Shown in pieces: positions 15,575-24,058 of a DNA stretch of 64,000 nucleotides. A program made the translations under genes and the position numbers. Location of the stretch: positions 248,001 through 312,000 of the forward strand of contig NZ_JAUEMJ010000003.1 in the NCBI RefSeq assembly GCF_030403505.1, read 5' to 3'. A model generated the notes under the pieces. That model did not search any database. It worked only from the letters and a program-made list of their open reading frames with translations, and was not told where the DNA came from. Positions within the stretch are counted from its first letter, which is position 1, and each line of letters begins with the position of its first letter. Source of the stretch: Glycomyces tritici. Lineage in GTDB: Bacteria > Actinomycetota > Actinomycetes > Mycobacteriales > Micromonosporaceae.

Positions 15575-16428
15575 TTCAGTTCCTTGGCGATCGTCTTGAT
15601 CTTCGCAACGGAGTCGCCCGCCGACAGCACGGACTCGTTCCAAAGCCTGGCGAACGCCGTTTGGAACGAGTCTATGTCAGGCTCCTCCAGCACGATTGAG
15701 CCCGCAGGACCCGCCTCGATCTGGACCAGGGTTGGCCACTCATCAGGCATTTCAAGGATGCGGAAGCCTGTTGCGACACCAGCGTCGATGTGGTCCCTGG
15801 ATTCCAACGGCAGGACTCTCAACTCGACATTCGGCAACTCGGCCGCATCAAGGAGGTGCTGAAACTGCTCGGTAAGGACCGCCGTGCTTGCCCCTCGCTG
15901 CCAGAGAATCGCCTCGTGAAGAAGGAACCGAACCTCGGGGGCGTTGACGCGTTTGAGGAGTCGGCTTCGCATCTGCCGCTGTTCGAGGTCACGGCGAACC
16001 TGAAGCTCGTCATCGCCATGCGGGCCGACCTTGATCAGGGATTCGGCGAACGCGCGCGTTTGGAGCAAGCCAGGCACGGTGTCGAGTTGGAAGACCTTGA
16101 TGGCGCTGGCGCGGTTTTCGGCCCAGAGGAAGTCCGCGAAGCCGCTGTCGGTCACATAGCCCTCCCACCATCCGCGCTTGGCAACCTCGACCGAGTCTCG
16201 AAGCAGCCGTTCGCGATGGCCCATGTCGGAGATGTGGTACAGGTCCATCAGCTGAACCAGTTCCTTGTCTCCGACCGGGTATCGACCGTTTTCGAAGCGG
16301 ACCACATAAGCCTGACCGCGCCCGAGGATCTCCCCAACCTCGGTGGTCGTCATGTCGCAGTCTTTTCGCAAATCGCGAAGCTGGTCCCCGAACTTCCTGG
16401 CCCGCCAGGAAGGTTTCCGCTGTGCCAT
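15571..16428 (-). CDS. XRE-family regulator with DUF5753 domain (Scr1/WhiJ type)
   Basis: 285 aa. Residues 10-70 are a Cro/C1-type HTH (FGDQLRDLRKDCDMTTTEVGEILGRGQAYVVRFENG), and residues 90-275 are DUF5753, with the typical FLWAENRASAIKVFQLDTVPGLLQT. It is followed, with a 4-base overlap, by its DUF397 partner. The ATG at 16428 gives the usual short basic N-terminus; the frame continues to 16503 without a plausible ribosome site. A perfect palindrome at 16522-16533 upstream may be an autoregulatory site. Confidence 0.9.
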   Translation of the reverse strand: MAQRKPSWRARKFGDQLRDLRKDCDMTTTEVGEILGRGQAYVVRFENGRYPVGDKELVQLMDLYHISDMGHRERLLRDSVEVAKRGWWEGYVTDSGFADFLWAENRASAIKVFQLDTVPGLLQTRAFAESLIKVGPHGDDELQVRRDLEQRQMRSRLLKRVNAPEVRFLLHEAILWQRGASTAVLTEQFQHLLDAAELPNVELRVLPLESRDHIDAGVATGFRILEMPDEWPTLVQIEAGPAGSIVLEEPDIDSFQTAFARLWNESVLSAGDSVAKIKTIAKELK

Positions 16429-16521
16429 GGTTCGCCGCTGCCTTTCCTGGTGTTTCAAGGTGCCCAACATCGTACGGCACCTTCGGTGCGACCTCTTGGG
16501 CATGATCGTACGCCCCCGATT

Positions 16522-16533
16522 TGAATATATTCA
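16522..16533. promoter_or_regulatory. Perfect 12-bp palindrome upstream of the XRE gene
   Basis: TGAATATATTCA stands out in a GC-rich context, 94 bp upstream of the XRE start. It could be the XRE operator or part of the promoter. Confidence 0.4.
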
Positions 16534-16715
16534 GTGGCGTGTCTCTTGACTTTCGGACAACCGGCATGCCACCATCGATATGTGACGAACCGCAATGCCG
16601 CAGGACATTCGATGGCTGTCGGTCACGAAGCTTGAATCCCTAGGTTCGGAAGGCTGACTTGCAGGGCGGGGGTCCTGCTGGTGGGGCAAGACCGCCGCCG
16701 CCCTTCCGAACCGTG

Positions 16716-16763
16716 GCCCGCCCGGCCCGGTGATGATCATCGAAGCGGCCAGGTCGGGCGGGC
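16716..16763 (+). other. Large hairpin 1 in the leader of the small-gene pair
   Basis: A 12-bp stem (16716-16727 with 16752-16763, one G-T pair) closes a 24-base loop containing TGATGATCATC. It lies 118 bp before the start at 16881. Confidence 0.45.
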
Positions 16764-16808
16764 ATCTACAACTGCACCAATCCAACAGCACAAGGCCGCA
16801 CATAGACA

Positions 16809-16854
16809 GCGGCCCGCCGGAACAGAAACTTTGGCGAGTTCACCGGCGGGCCGC
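16809..16854 (+). other. Large hairpin 2 in the leader of the small-gene pair
   Basis: A perfect 12-bp stem (16809-16820 with 16843-16854) closes a 22-base loop, ending 26 bp before the ATG at 16881. With hairpin 1 it suggests a structured 5' leader. Confidence 0.45.
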
Positions 16855-16880
16855 GCAACCTAGAGAAAGCGAACCTTCTC

Positions 16881-17204
16881 ATGGGTCTTATCAGCGTACC
16901 CGTCGACCCTGTCCCGGCCTGGGCGAAGATCGACCTGCAACTGCACCGGGCCTACCGCACCTGGTTCGGCCTCGGCCGCTTGCGCTGTGAATGGTGCGGC
17001 GAGGCTTGGGGTCGTCATGGCTGCCTCACACGCAAATCTGCCGCGAAGCTGTTCGTCTACACCGCCAGCGCCGCCCAAAAAACAGCCGCGATCGACTCGG
17101 GCGACCTCACTCCCGACGACCTCAACCTCCGCCGCCGCTCCCCCGCCCGTCATCGGCGCAGGCCCCGGCCCTATCCGGTCGTCTCCCTCGGGCAGGTGGG
17201 GTGA
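16881..17204 (+). CDS. Hypothetical small protein with a C-x2-C motif
   Basis: 107 aa, family not recognised. The N-terminal half (WAKIDLQLHRAYRTWFGLGRL) is followed by CEWCGEAWGRHGC, a possible metal-binding or redox motif, and an Arg-rich tail. Codon use looks coding. It is followed within two bases by another small gene and preceded by two hairpins. Small pairs like this are often beside XRE/DUF397 genes in actinomycetes, but no function can be assigned. Confidence 0.6.
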   Translation: MGLISVPVDPVPAWAKIDLQLHRAYRTWFGLGRLRCEWCGEAWGRHGCLTRKSAAKLFVYTASAAQKTAAIDSGDLTPDDLNLRRRSPARHRRRPRPYPVVSLGQVG

Positions 17205-17206
17205 CC

Positions 17207-17524
17207 ATGGCCGAGCCTTCCGCGACCGACCGCTCAGTGGTGATTCGCCGTGGGGGTCAATGCTTCCGCTTCGTACCCGACCTCACTACCGGAGAGGTCC
17301 GCATCATGCTGCTGTTCAGCGCAGCGACCGCGCCCGTAGGCGTCGTTCGCTCGCTTCGCGAAGCGCCGACCGCCGAGCTTGTGGAGGGGTGCCCAGCGGA
17401 GTTGCGCGCCGATGCCCTGAGCCTCGCCCGTGAGGTGTTCTTCCGGGCCGATTTCCAGCAGTCCTGTTTTGACCAGGCGGTTGCCGGGATCAGAGCGCGG
17501 GTGAACCGGGCCGAGTCCGGTTGA
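17207..17524 (+). CDS. Hypothetical small protein
   Basis: 105 aa, not recognised. It starts at the ATG at 17207, two bases after the preceding stop (GTG at 17201 is an alternative overlapping start), with GGTGGGG upstream. It reads as an alpha/beta protein with no membrane segment or signal (FRFVPDLTTGEVRIMLLF, then helical AELRADALSLAREVFF). It is probably co-transcribed with the gene before it and converges on the NmrA-like gene at 17527. Confidence 0.6.
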   Translation: MAEPSATDRSVVIRRGGQCFRFVPDLTTGEVRIMLLFSAATAPVGVVRSLREAPTAELVEGCPAELRADALSLAREVFFRADFQQSCFDQAVAGIRARVNRAESG

Positions 17525-17526
17525 GA

Positions 17527-18255
17527 TCAGGCGGCGTTCTGCTTGTGGGCGAGGGCTGAGGGGGTGCGGCAGCCGACGATGGCCGGGGCCTCTTGGACCA
17601 GGGTGTCGTCGGTGACGGCTTCGACCATGAAGAGCGCGTAGTCGATGCGGCGGGTCATGTTGCTCTCCAGGATCGGGTCACCGACGCGGCGGGCCCACAC
17701 CGGCAGGCCCTCGCTCGGGCCCTCCTCGAGGTCCGAGCCGCGCACGAGCGTCCAGCGGGTGTCGCTCTTGAAGATCAGATCGGCGGCGCGGTACTGGTCG
17801 TCGAGGTCGAGGAGGCGGGTGAAGCGCAGGAACCTGGCGAAGGCGACCGCGGCCTTGATCTTCCAGGAGTAGACGTCCTTGCCGTCGCGGGAGATGTGCC
17901 AGCCGCACGAGAAGACCAGGCGCGCACCGGGTTTCGCGTGGTCGATGACGGCCCGCGCGGTGCCCGAGGCGTAGTCGTCCACGCCCCAGGGCACCAGCAC
18001 CGTGAGGACCGCGTCGCAGCCTTCGACCGCTTTCGCGATGACCTCGCGGTCGTTCGTGTCGCCGCCGAAGACGGTGATCCGGTCGGCGACCTCGGCGAGC
18101 TTCGGGACGCTCTTCTCCCGGCAGACGCCCACGACCTCGTAGCCCCGGGCCAGCGCGTGCCGCACCATGTACTGGCCCAGCTTCCCTGACGCGCCGACGA
18201 TGCAGATCCGCTTGCCCACGCCGGTCTGCGGGACGATCGGGTTCGACGGTTCCAT
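17527..18255 (-). CDS. NAD(P)-binding, NmrA/SDR-like protein
   Basis: 242 aa. The Rossmann motif GASGKLGQYM (about 21-30) and the absence of a YxxxK pair in the usual place point to an atypical short-chain dehydrogenase/NmrA-like oxidoreductase or redox sensor; FSCGWHIS occupies the usual active-site strand. It is divergent from a TetR gene, with a perfect 13-bp inverted repeat between them, so it is probably that regulator's target. The ATG at 18255 follows GAGGAGC. Substrate unknown. Confidence 0.78.
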   Translation of the reverse strand: MEPSNPIVPQTGVGKRICIVGASGKLGQYMVRHALARGYEVVGVCREKSVPKLAEVADRITVFGGDTNDREVIAKAVEGCDAVLTVLVPWGVDDYASGTARAVIDHAKPGARLVFSCGWHISRDGKDVYSWKIKAAVAFARFLRFTRLLDLDDQYRAADLIFKSDTRWTLVRGSDLEEGPSEGLPVWARRVGDPILESNMTRRIDYALFMVEAVTDDTLVQEAPAIVGCRTPSALAHKQNAA

Positions 18256-18286
18256 GACTTGCTCCTCGCTCGAAGGGTGCTTCTAC

Positions 18287-18321
18287 CTTTACACTGTACA
18301 GTAAAACCGTACAGTGTAAAG
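18287..18321. promoter_or_regulatory. TetR operator in the NmrA-like/TetR divergent promoter
   Basis: CTTTACACTGTAC (18287-18299) and GTACAGTGTAAAG (18309-18321) form a perfect 13-bp inverted repeat with a 9-bp spacer. ACTGTACAGT inside the left arm is itself palindromic. The site lies between both start codons. Confidence 0.8.
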
Positions 18322-18358
18322 TCCCTGCGGGAAACGGCCCACGGACGGGAGGCGACCG

Positions 18359-19039
18359 GTGAGCACCGAGACGGGCGGACCGCCTGCGGCGCGGCGCAAC
18401 ACGCTCAGCAGAGCGAAGGTCGTGACCGCCGCCGTGGCGATGGCGGACGCCTCCGACGGTAAGGTCCCGAGCACGCGCAAGCTCGCCGAGCGGCTCGGCG
18501 TGCAGGCCATGGCGCTCTACCACCACTTCCGCAACAAGGACGCGCTGCTCGACGGCATGGTCGACTTCGTCTTCGCCGAAGTCGAGCTCCCCGCCGAAGG
18601 CGACGACTGGAAGCCCGCCATGCGGCGGCGCGCCGCCTCGATGCGCGAAGCGCTCATCCGCCACCCCTGGGCGATCGCGATCATGGACTCCCGCGCGAAC
18701 CCCGGCCCGGCCACCCTCCGCCACCACGACGCGGTCATCGGCTGCCTCCGCGCCGGCGAATTCACCATTGCCGGTGCGGCGCATGCGTTCTCACTGCTCG
18801 ACAGCTACGTCTACGGCTTCGTGGTCCAGGAGCTGGCGCTGCCGCTCGACTCTCCCGAGGAGATTCAGGAGTCCGCGGAGTCGGTCCTGGCACTGGCCCC
18901 GCCCGAGAAGTTCCCGCACCTGACCGAGATGGCGGTCGAGCACGCCATGAAACCGGGGTACGCCTACGCCGACGAGTTCTGGATCGGCCTCGACCTCATC
19001 CTCGACGGGCTCGAACTGCGGCGCGACGCCTGGCGCTGA
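18359..19039 (+). CDS. TetR family regulator with TetR_C-type domain
   Basis: 226 aa. The HTH is STRKLAERLGVQAMALYHHFRNKDALLDG (about 41-68), typical of the TetR/ActII branch with a C-terminal TetR_C domain. The GTG at 18359 follows GGGAGG (18347-18352). Divergent orientation and the shared inverted repeat suggest it represses itself and the NmrA-like gene. The ligand is unknown. Confidence 0.88.
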   Translation: MSTETGGPPAARRNTLSRAKVVTAAVAMADASDGKVPSTRKLAERLGVQAMALYHHFRNKDALLDGMVDFVFAEVELPAEGDDWKPAMRRRAASMREALIRHPWAIAIMDSRANPGPATLRHHDAVIGCLRAGEFTIAGAAHAFSLLDSYVYGFVVQELALPLDSPEEIQESAESVLALAPPEKFPHLTEMAVEHAMKPGYAYADEFWIGLDLILDGLELRRDAWR

Positions 19040-19063
19040 ACAGGCGGCGGGCGGCGGGCGGCC

Positions 19064-19190
19064 CTCAAGAGGTCTTGCGGTACGACCCGGGGTCGCTCTT
19101 GAGGCACAGGGGTCGGCCCTCAGGCAGTCTTGAGGCGCGACCTCAGGCGGTCTCGGGCTACACCACCCGTGGCTTAGACGGTCTTGAGGC
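19064..19190. repeat. Degenerate repeats of the 3' end of the 19174-20235 gene
   Basis: Copies of CTCAGGC(A/G)GTCTTGAGGCGCGACC start near 19064, 19119 and 19142. They resemble the sequence at 19173 onward, which encodes the last codons and stop of the minus-strand gene. The same kind of duplication is seen at 2088-2189. Confidence 0.55.
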
Positions 19191-20235
19191 GCAAGCCCGG
19201 GTATCGGAAGTAGTGGTGGCCCTGCTGCTCCGCTTCGCCGCCCAAAGCGAGGTCCTCCACGGATTCGACACCGGCGGCGACGGCGGTGCGGACGATGAGG
19301 TCGGCGGCCTCGCGCGCACGCGTCGCTCCCGGCGCGCCCCCGTCGAAATGCCAGGGCGCATCGAAGTGCGCCGGACGGGCGCTGTCACGGAACGCCGCGG
19401 GGCGAGTGGGACGCCACCCCAGCTGCGCCGCCGCCTCGCCACTCGCCGCCGCGGCCACGCCGTCGGGCGCGAAGTAGCCCACGTGCAGGTGCCCGCCGGA
19501 CCGGATGTCGAACAGGAGCGGACTGAACCCCTGCCGCACCCTGCCGAACAGGCCGAGGCCCAGCGTGACCCCGAGAGCAGTCGTCTCGGCGGGCAGGCAG
19601 GAGAGCAGTGCCGCCAAGGACTCGGTGAACTCGCCCAGATCGCGCGCCGTCGCGGCCGGGACGTGCAGCAGCGCATCGCCCCCGTTCGCGCCGATGAAGC
19701 CGGTCGGATTGCGCTGCATGGCCTCCCGATAGTCCTCCTCCCACAGGTCGGTGAAGTCGGAGACCAGCTCCGGACCCGATGCGCCCGCGCGCAGCTCGAC
19801 CGTGGCGTACTTCTCTCTCCAGCGCATGTGCGGCGTGCCCCAGGACCGACCGGCGTCGTCGTTCGCGTAGGTGCCGAAGTAATCGGGCGAGCCCAGAACC
19901 CGCTGTAGGGCGACGGCGGTGCGGCAGTACTCCGCGGCGTGGCCCGGCGCGTCCGCGGTGATGCGGCTGAGGGGGACCACGACACCGCGGTGGTCCTGGT
20001 GCACGGTCCAGGGCCGCGCCTCGCCGTCCACAAGGGCGGTGCAGACGACTCCCTGGAGCATGCCGTCGGCCCGGCGCGGCCACGGCACCGTCGAGTCGGG
20101 TGCGAATCCGAGCTCGGCGGCCAACTGCCGCATGCCGGTCTCGGTCCGCTCGTAGCCGGGCACGACCCCTTCCATGAAGAGCGCGAGCCGGGCCAGCTCC
20201 GGCTCGTTCATCCGAAGGTCCCGCTCCTGCCGCAT
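19174..20235 (-). CDS. Hypothetical protein, 353 aa
   Basis: Not recognised. It is a soluble alpha/beta protein without signal or membrane segment. Segments such as SPDYFGTYANDDAGRSW, TDLWEEDYREAMQRNPTGFIG and the terminal GHHYFRYPGLRLKTV look well conserved in character. The ATG at 20235 is preferred because GGAGAGGAG lies just upstream; a second Met is six codons in at MNEPEL. It is divergent from nuoK and flanked at its 3' end by degenerate repeats of its own terminus. Confidence 0.65.
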   Translation of the reverse strand: MRQERDLRMNEPELARLALFMEGVVPGYERTETGMRQLAAELGFAPDSTVPWPRRADGMLQGVVCTALVDGEARPWTVHQDHRGVVVPLSRITADAPGHAAEYCRTAVALQRVLGSPDYFGTYANDDAGRSWGTPHMRWREKYATVELRAGASGPELVSDFTDLWEEDYREAMQRNPTGFIGANGGDALLHVPAATARDLGEFTESLAALLSCLPAETTALGVTLGLGLFGRVRQGFSPLLFDIRSGGHLHVGYFAPDGVAAAASGEAAAQLGWRPTRPAAFRDSARPAHFDAPWHFDGGAPGATRAREAADLIVRTAVAAGVESVEDLALGGEAEQQGHHYFRYPGLRLKTV

Positions 20236-20481
20236 GTGGACTCCTCTCCGGCGCCGGCGCGCCGGCCGCCGCGTCTCGGTCGCCGTGTTCCGGGCGGCGG
20301 CCGCCGAGCGGGGCCGTCCCGGGTCGAACAGGGTATCGCGACCGCCCGGCCGGACGCCTGGCGGCGAATCGGATCGACGAGTATCAACACGGTCTCGACG
20401 CTGGACTTCCGGGTGCCCGGTAGTCCAAGATGAGGCAATGTGGCCCCGATCGACCCATCTCACCCCTCCGGGGAGGGTGCC

Positions 20482-20799
20482 GTGCACCCGCTGATCGGGT
20501 TCCTGATCGCCGTGGGGCTGTTCGCGATCGGCCTCTACGGGGTCCTCACGCGCCGCAACGCCGTGCTCCAGCTGGCCGCCGCGGAGCTCATGCTCGGCGG
20601 CGTGCACCTGGTGCTCGTCACCGCCGACCTCGTCCACAATGCCTACACCGGGCAGAGCTTCGCACTGTTCATCGTGGTCATCGCCGCCGCCGAGGTCGGG
20701 GTGGGCCTCGCTCTCATCCTCAACCTGTGGCGCGAGCGGGCCACCATCGACACCGACGACCTGCCTGAAGAGCAGCCCGACAGCCGGAGCGGCCGATGA
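20482..20799 (+). CDS. nuoK: NADH-quinone oxidoreductase subunit K
   Basis: 105 aa, three membrane helices, with the conserved glutamates of NuoK visible in AAAELMLGGVHL and IAAAEVGVGLAL. It is part of the proton-pumping membrane arm of complex I. The GTG at 20482 follows GGGGAGGG (20470-20477) and gives the family length; an upstream in-frame GTG at 20440 adds a hydrophilic leader. Its stop overlaps the nuoL start (ATGA). Confidence 0.9.
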   Translation: MHPLIGFLIAVGLFAIGLYGVLTRRNAVLQLAAAELMLGGVHLVLVTADLVHNAYTGQSFALFIVVIAAAEVGVGLALILNLWRERATIDTDDLPEEQPDSRSGR

Positions 20800-22598
20800 C
20801 CGCCGGGCTGCTCCTCATCGGCTTCCCCGCGGCGGCGGGCCTGGCCGGGTTGCTGTTCCGGCACCGGGGCCTCGCCAGGTGCTTCGCCCTCGCCGCGCCC
20901 GCCTTCACGCTGTGGATGGCGGCCATGTGCGCCGTCACGAACCCGGAGTTCGCGCTGACCCTCGCGGACTTCGGCCCGATCCGGGTCGACCTCGCCCTCG
21001 AACTCTCGGGCACCGCGGTGGCCGTGGCGATCGCGACCGCGTTCGTGACCCTCCTCGTGCAGGCGTACTCGGTCGCCTACCTGCGCGACGACCCGCACTA
21101 TCCGGCGTACGCCGCGCAGGTCAACCTGTTCTGCGCCGCAATGCTCCTCGTCGTGGCCGCCGACGACCTCGTGTTCCTCCTCATCGGCTGGGAGGTCATG
21201 GGCGCCTGCTCGTACCTCCTCATCGCCCACTACGCGAAACTGCCCGAAGCGCCCGGCGCGGCGGCCAAGGCGTTCCTGGTGACGCGCTTCGGCGACGTCG
21301 CGTTCGTCCTCGGCGTCATGGTCCTCGGCGCGGCCGCCGGAAGCTTCCGCATCGGCGAGCTCGCGGGCGTCCCGGACGGGCCCGCCGCGGCCGGCATGCT
21401 GCTGATCCTCTTCGGCTGCATCGGCAAGTCCGCGCAGTTCCCGCTCCAGATCTGGCTCCCCCCGGCGATGGCCGGCCCGACCCCGGTGAGCGCGCTCATC
21501 CACGCGGCCACGATGGTCGCCGCCGGCGCGTACGTGCTGACGCGGCTCATCCCCGTCTGGCCGGCGCACCTGCTCCTGGTCGTCGCGATCACGGCGGCGG
21601 TGACCATGGTCGGCGCGGGCCTGTGCGCGCTCGCGGCGAGGGACCTCAAAGGCGTGCTCGCGTGGTCCACGGTCAGCCAGGTCGGCTTCATGTTCGCGGC
21701 CGTCGCGGTCGCCGCGGGCGACGCGGCCCTGTTCCACCTCGTCTCGCACGCGGGCTTCAAGGCGCTGCTGTTCCTCACCGCGGGCGTGGTGATCGCGATC
21801 GCGGGCACGAACGGCTCCCTGCGCACGACGAGGCTGCGGCCGGGCGACTCGCCGCTGGCGTTCTGGGCCATGACGATCGGGCTCGCCTCGATGGCGGGCC
21901 TGCCGCCGCTGGGCGGCTTCTACAGCAAAGAGGCGGTCCTTGGCGCGGCCTACGAGGCCGGGACCCCGGCCGGGGTGGTCGTGTTCTGGGCCGGGATCGG
22001 CGCGAGTCTCCTGACCGCGGCGTACGCGGCCCGGCTGTGGCTGCTGCTGTTCTGGCGCGGCGCACCCGCGCGGGACGAACGGGCGGTCGTGCCGGGCGCC
22101 GAGGCGTTCAGCCTGTGGGCGCTGGTGGTCGTCGTCGTCGCCTTCGGCGGGCTGTACTTCGCCGGGCCGTTCCACCTCCCCGAACTGCACCTCGACTTGA
22201 TGGCGCTGCTGCTGCTCGCGACCCTCGGCGGGTTCGCCGTGATCGCCGACGCCTGGTGGCGCGGACACCGCAGAGGGGTGCCCGCAATGGACGGCGAGCG
22301 CGACCCGGCGGTCGTCCTCGGCCGGGCCCGGCCCGCGATGGCCGCAGGGTTCTACGCGGAACGGCTGGCGGGCAAGGCGACCCGCGCGATCGCACGGGCC
22401 GCCAGCGCGGCGGCCCGGGTCCTCGACGAGCAGTTGGTCGACCGGACGGCCGTGGAGGGCTCGGCGCGGGCGACGCTCGCGGCGGCCGAGGAGACCGCGG
22501 CCGGGCACCGGGGCGGGCTGGTGCGGTACCTGCGGTTGAGTGCGGCGGGGACGCTGCTGGTCGCGGCGGTGGCGATCGGGGTGGGCATGTGGAGCTGA
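20796..22598 (+). CDS. nuoL: NADH-quinone oxidoreductase subunit L
   Basis: 600 aa, many membrane helices. The antiporter-like core carries IGWEVMGACSYLL, LIHAATMVAAGAYVL, and KGVLAWSTVSQVGFM with the channel lysine, which are typical of NuoL. The hydrophilic loop after the core (about 490-560) precedes a final helix (AGTLLVAAVAIGVGMW), consistent with the lateral-helix region, although the protein is slightly short for NuoL. It starts at the ATG at 20796 inside the nuoK stop and ends in a one-base overlap with nuoM. Confidence 0.9.
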   Translation: MTAGLLLIGFPAAAGLAGLLFRHRGLARCFALAAPAFTLWMAAMCAVTNPEFALTLADFGPIRVDLALELSGTAVAVAIATAFVTLLVQAYSVAYLRDDPHYPAYAAQVNLFCAAMLLVVAADDLVFLLIGWEVMGACSYLLIAHYAKLPEAPGAAAKAFLVTRFGDVAFVLGVMVLGAAAGSFRIGELAGVPDGPAAAGMLLILFGCIGKSAQFPLQIWLPPAMAGPTPVSALIHAATMVAAGAYVLTRLIPVWPAHLLLVVAITAAVTMVGAGLCALAARDLKGVLAWSTVSQVGFMFAAVAVAAGDAALFHLVSHAGFKALLFLTAGVVIAIAGTNGSLRTTRLRPGDSPLAFWAMTIGLASMAGLPPLGGFYSKEAVLGAAYEAGTPAGVVVFWAGIGASLLTAAYAARLWLLLFWRGAPARDERAVVPGAEAFSLWALVVVVVAFGGLYFAGPFHLPELHLDLMALLLLATLGGFAVIADAWWRGHRRGVPAMDGERDPAVVLGRARPAMAAGFYAERLAGKATRAIARAASAAARVLDEQLVDRTAVEGSARATLAAAEETAAGHRGGLVRYLRLSAAGTLLVAAVAIGVGMWS

Positions 22599-24058
22599 TG
22601 CTGGTGCCCGCGGTCGCGGTGCCGTTCTTCGGGGCGGTGCTGGTGTGGGCTTGGCGCGACCGGGCGTTCGCGCACTGGATCGGAGTGGGCGCGGCGGCGC
22701 TGGCGCTCCTGGTGGTCGCACTGCTGCCGGTCGGGCGCGGCAGCGGCAACTGGTCCACCATGGGCGGGAGCATGACCGGCGGCTGGTGGCACGAGGTCGA
22801 GTTCGCATGGGCGCCTTCGATCCACCTGGACCTCTCACTCGCGGTCGACGGGATCTCGTGGCCGCTCGCGACGCTGACGGCACTGCTGGGACTGCTGTGC
22901 TGCCTCCACAATGCACTGGGGGCGGCGCGGCCGTCGCCGACGCTCACCGCGCTGCTCCTGGCGGTGCAGTTCGCTTCGACCCTTGTGTTCTTCGCGGACA
23001 ACCTGGTCCTCTTCTTCATCGCCTTCGAAGCGGTACTGCTCCCGATGTGGGCGATCATCCACCGCTACGGCGACCCGGCCGCGCGCCGCCATGCCGCCGC
23101 GAAGTTCGCGCTGTTCACCGTCGCCGGGTCGCTGCTCATGGCCACGGGCCTGTTCGTCGCGGTCGCCGACACCGGGACCGCCGACCTCGGGGCGCTCATC
23201 GTCCTCGGCGGCGTCAGCCCCGAGCTCTCGCTCCTCGTGTTCGCGCTGCTGGCCATCGGGTTCGCGGTCAAGGCCCCGCTGTGGCCGCTCCACTCGTGGC
23301 TGCCCGACGCGCACACCGCAGCACCCACCGTCGGCTCGGTCCTCCTCGCGGGCGTGCTCCTCAAACTCGGCACGTACGGCCTCATCCGCGTCGCCGGCGG
23401 CATCGCCCCGCAAGGCGCGGCCGACGCCGCACCGGTCCTCGCGGTGCTCGCCGCGCTCGGCATCCTCGTCGCGGGCCTGGTGTGCCTGAGCCTGCCCGAA
23501 CTCAAGCGCCTCATCGCGTACTCCTCCGTGGGCCACATGGGCTTCGTGGTCCTCGCCTTCGCCACCGGCACCGAGGCGGGCGTCAACGCCGCGCTCTTCG
23601 GGAACCTCGCGCACGGCCTCATCACCCCCCTGCTGTTCTTCCTAGCCGGAGCGCTCAAGGCCCGCACGCACACCGGCCTCCTCGGCTCGCTCGGCGGACT
23701 CCGGCTCGCCGCGCCGACGCTCGCCGGGCTGCTCGGCTTCGCCGCGTTCGCGTCGCTCGGCCTGCCGGGCCTGGCCGGGTTCTGGGGCGAGGCCTTCACG
23801 GTGTTCGCGGCGGCCGAACGCGGCGGCGCCTGGCTGGCACTGGCCGCGGCGGCGGCGTTCGGGGCGTTCCTGGCCGCGGCGTACCTGCTGCGGATGCTGC
23901 GGCGGGTCAGCCACGGCCCCGTGGCGCCCGCGGCCTCGGGCATCGGCGACGCCTCCACTGCGGAGCTCGTGGTCTGGGCGCCGCTGGTGGCGGGGACGCT
24001 GCTGCTCGGCCTGGTCCCGGGCCCGCTGCTGGACCTGTTCGGTGAGGGGCTGCTGTAG
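22598..24058 (+). CDS. nuoM: NADH-quinone oxidoreductase subunit M
   Basis: 486 aa, an antiporter-like subunit. Diagnostic segments are AFEAVLLPMW (catalytic Glu), FAVKAPLWPLHSWLPDAHTA (channel Lys) and LIAYSSVGHMGFV. The ATG at 22598 overlaps the nuoL stop (TGATG), with GGAG just upstream; it is followed without a gap by nuoN. Confidence 0.92.
   Translation: MLVPAVAVPFFGAVLVWAWRDRAFAHWIGVGAAALALLVVALLPVGRGSGNWSTMGGSMTGGWWHEVEFAWAPSIHLDLSLAVDGISWPLATLTALLGLLCCLHNALGAARPSPTLTALLLAVQFASTLVFFADNLVLFFIAFEAVLLPMWAIIHRYGDPAARRHAAAKFALFTVAGSLLMATGLFVAVADTGTADLGALIVLGGVSPELSLLVFALLAIGFAVKAPLWPLHSWLPDAHTAAPTVGSVLLAGVLLKLGTYGLIRVAGGIAPQGAADAAPVLAVLAALGILVAGLVCLSLPELKRLIAYSSVGHMGFVVLAFATGTEAGVNAALFGNLAHGLITPLLFFLAGALKARTHTGLLGSLGGLRLAAPTLAGLLGFAAFASLGLPGLAGFWGEAFTVFAAAERGGAWLALAAAAAFGAFLAAAYLLRMLRRVSHGPVAPAASGIGDASTAELVVWAPLVAGTLLLGLVPGPLLDLFGEGLL

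Larger units (their letters stand above)
16429..16880. other. Divergent leader region with palindrome and two large hairpins
   Basis: Between the XRE gene and the small plus-strand genes there is a 12-bp palindrome and two stable hairpins, listed separately. No gene is supported. Confidence 0.6.

Noticed and set aside
16531..16803. Minus-strand 90-codon ORF in the XRE leader
   Set aside because: It runs through the palindrome and hairpin, has no ribosome site and no family resemblance.
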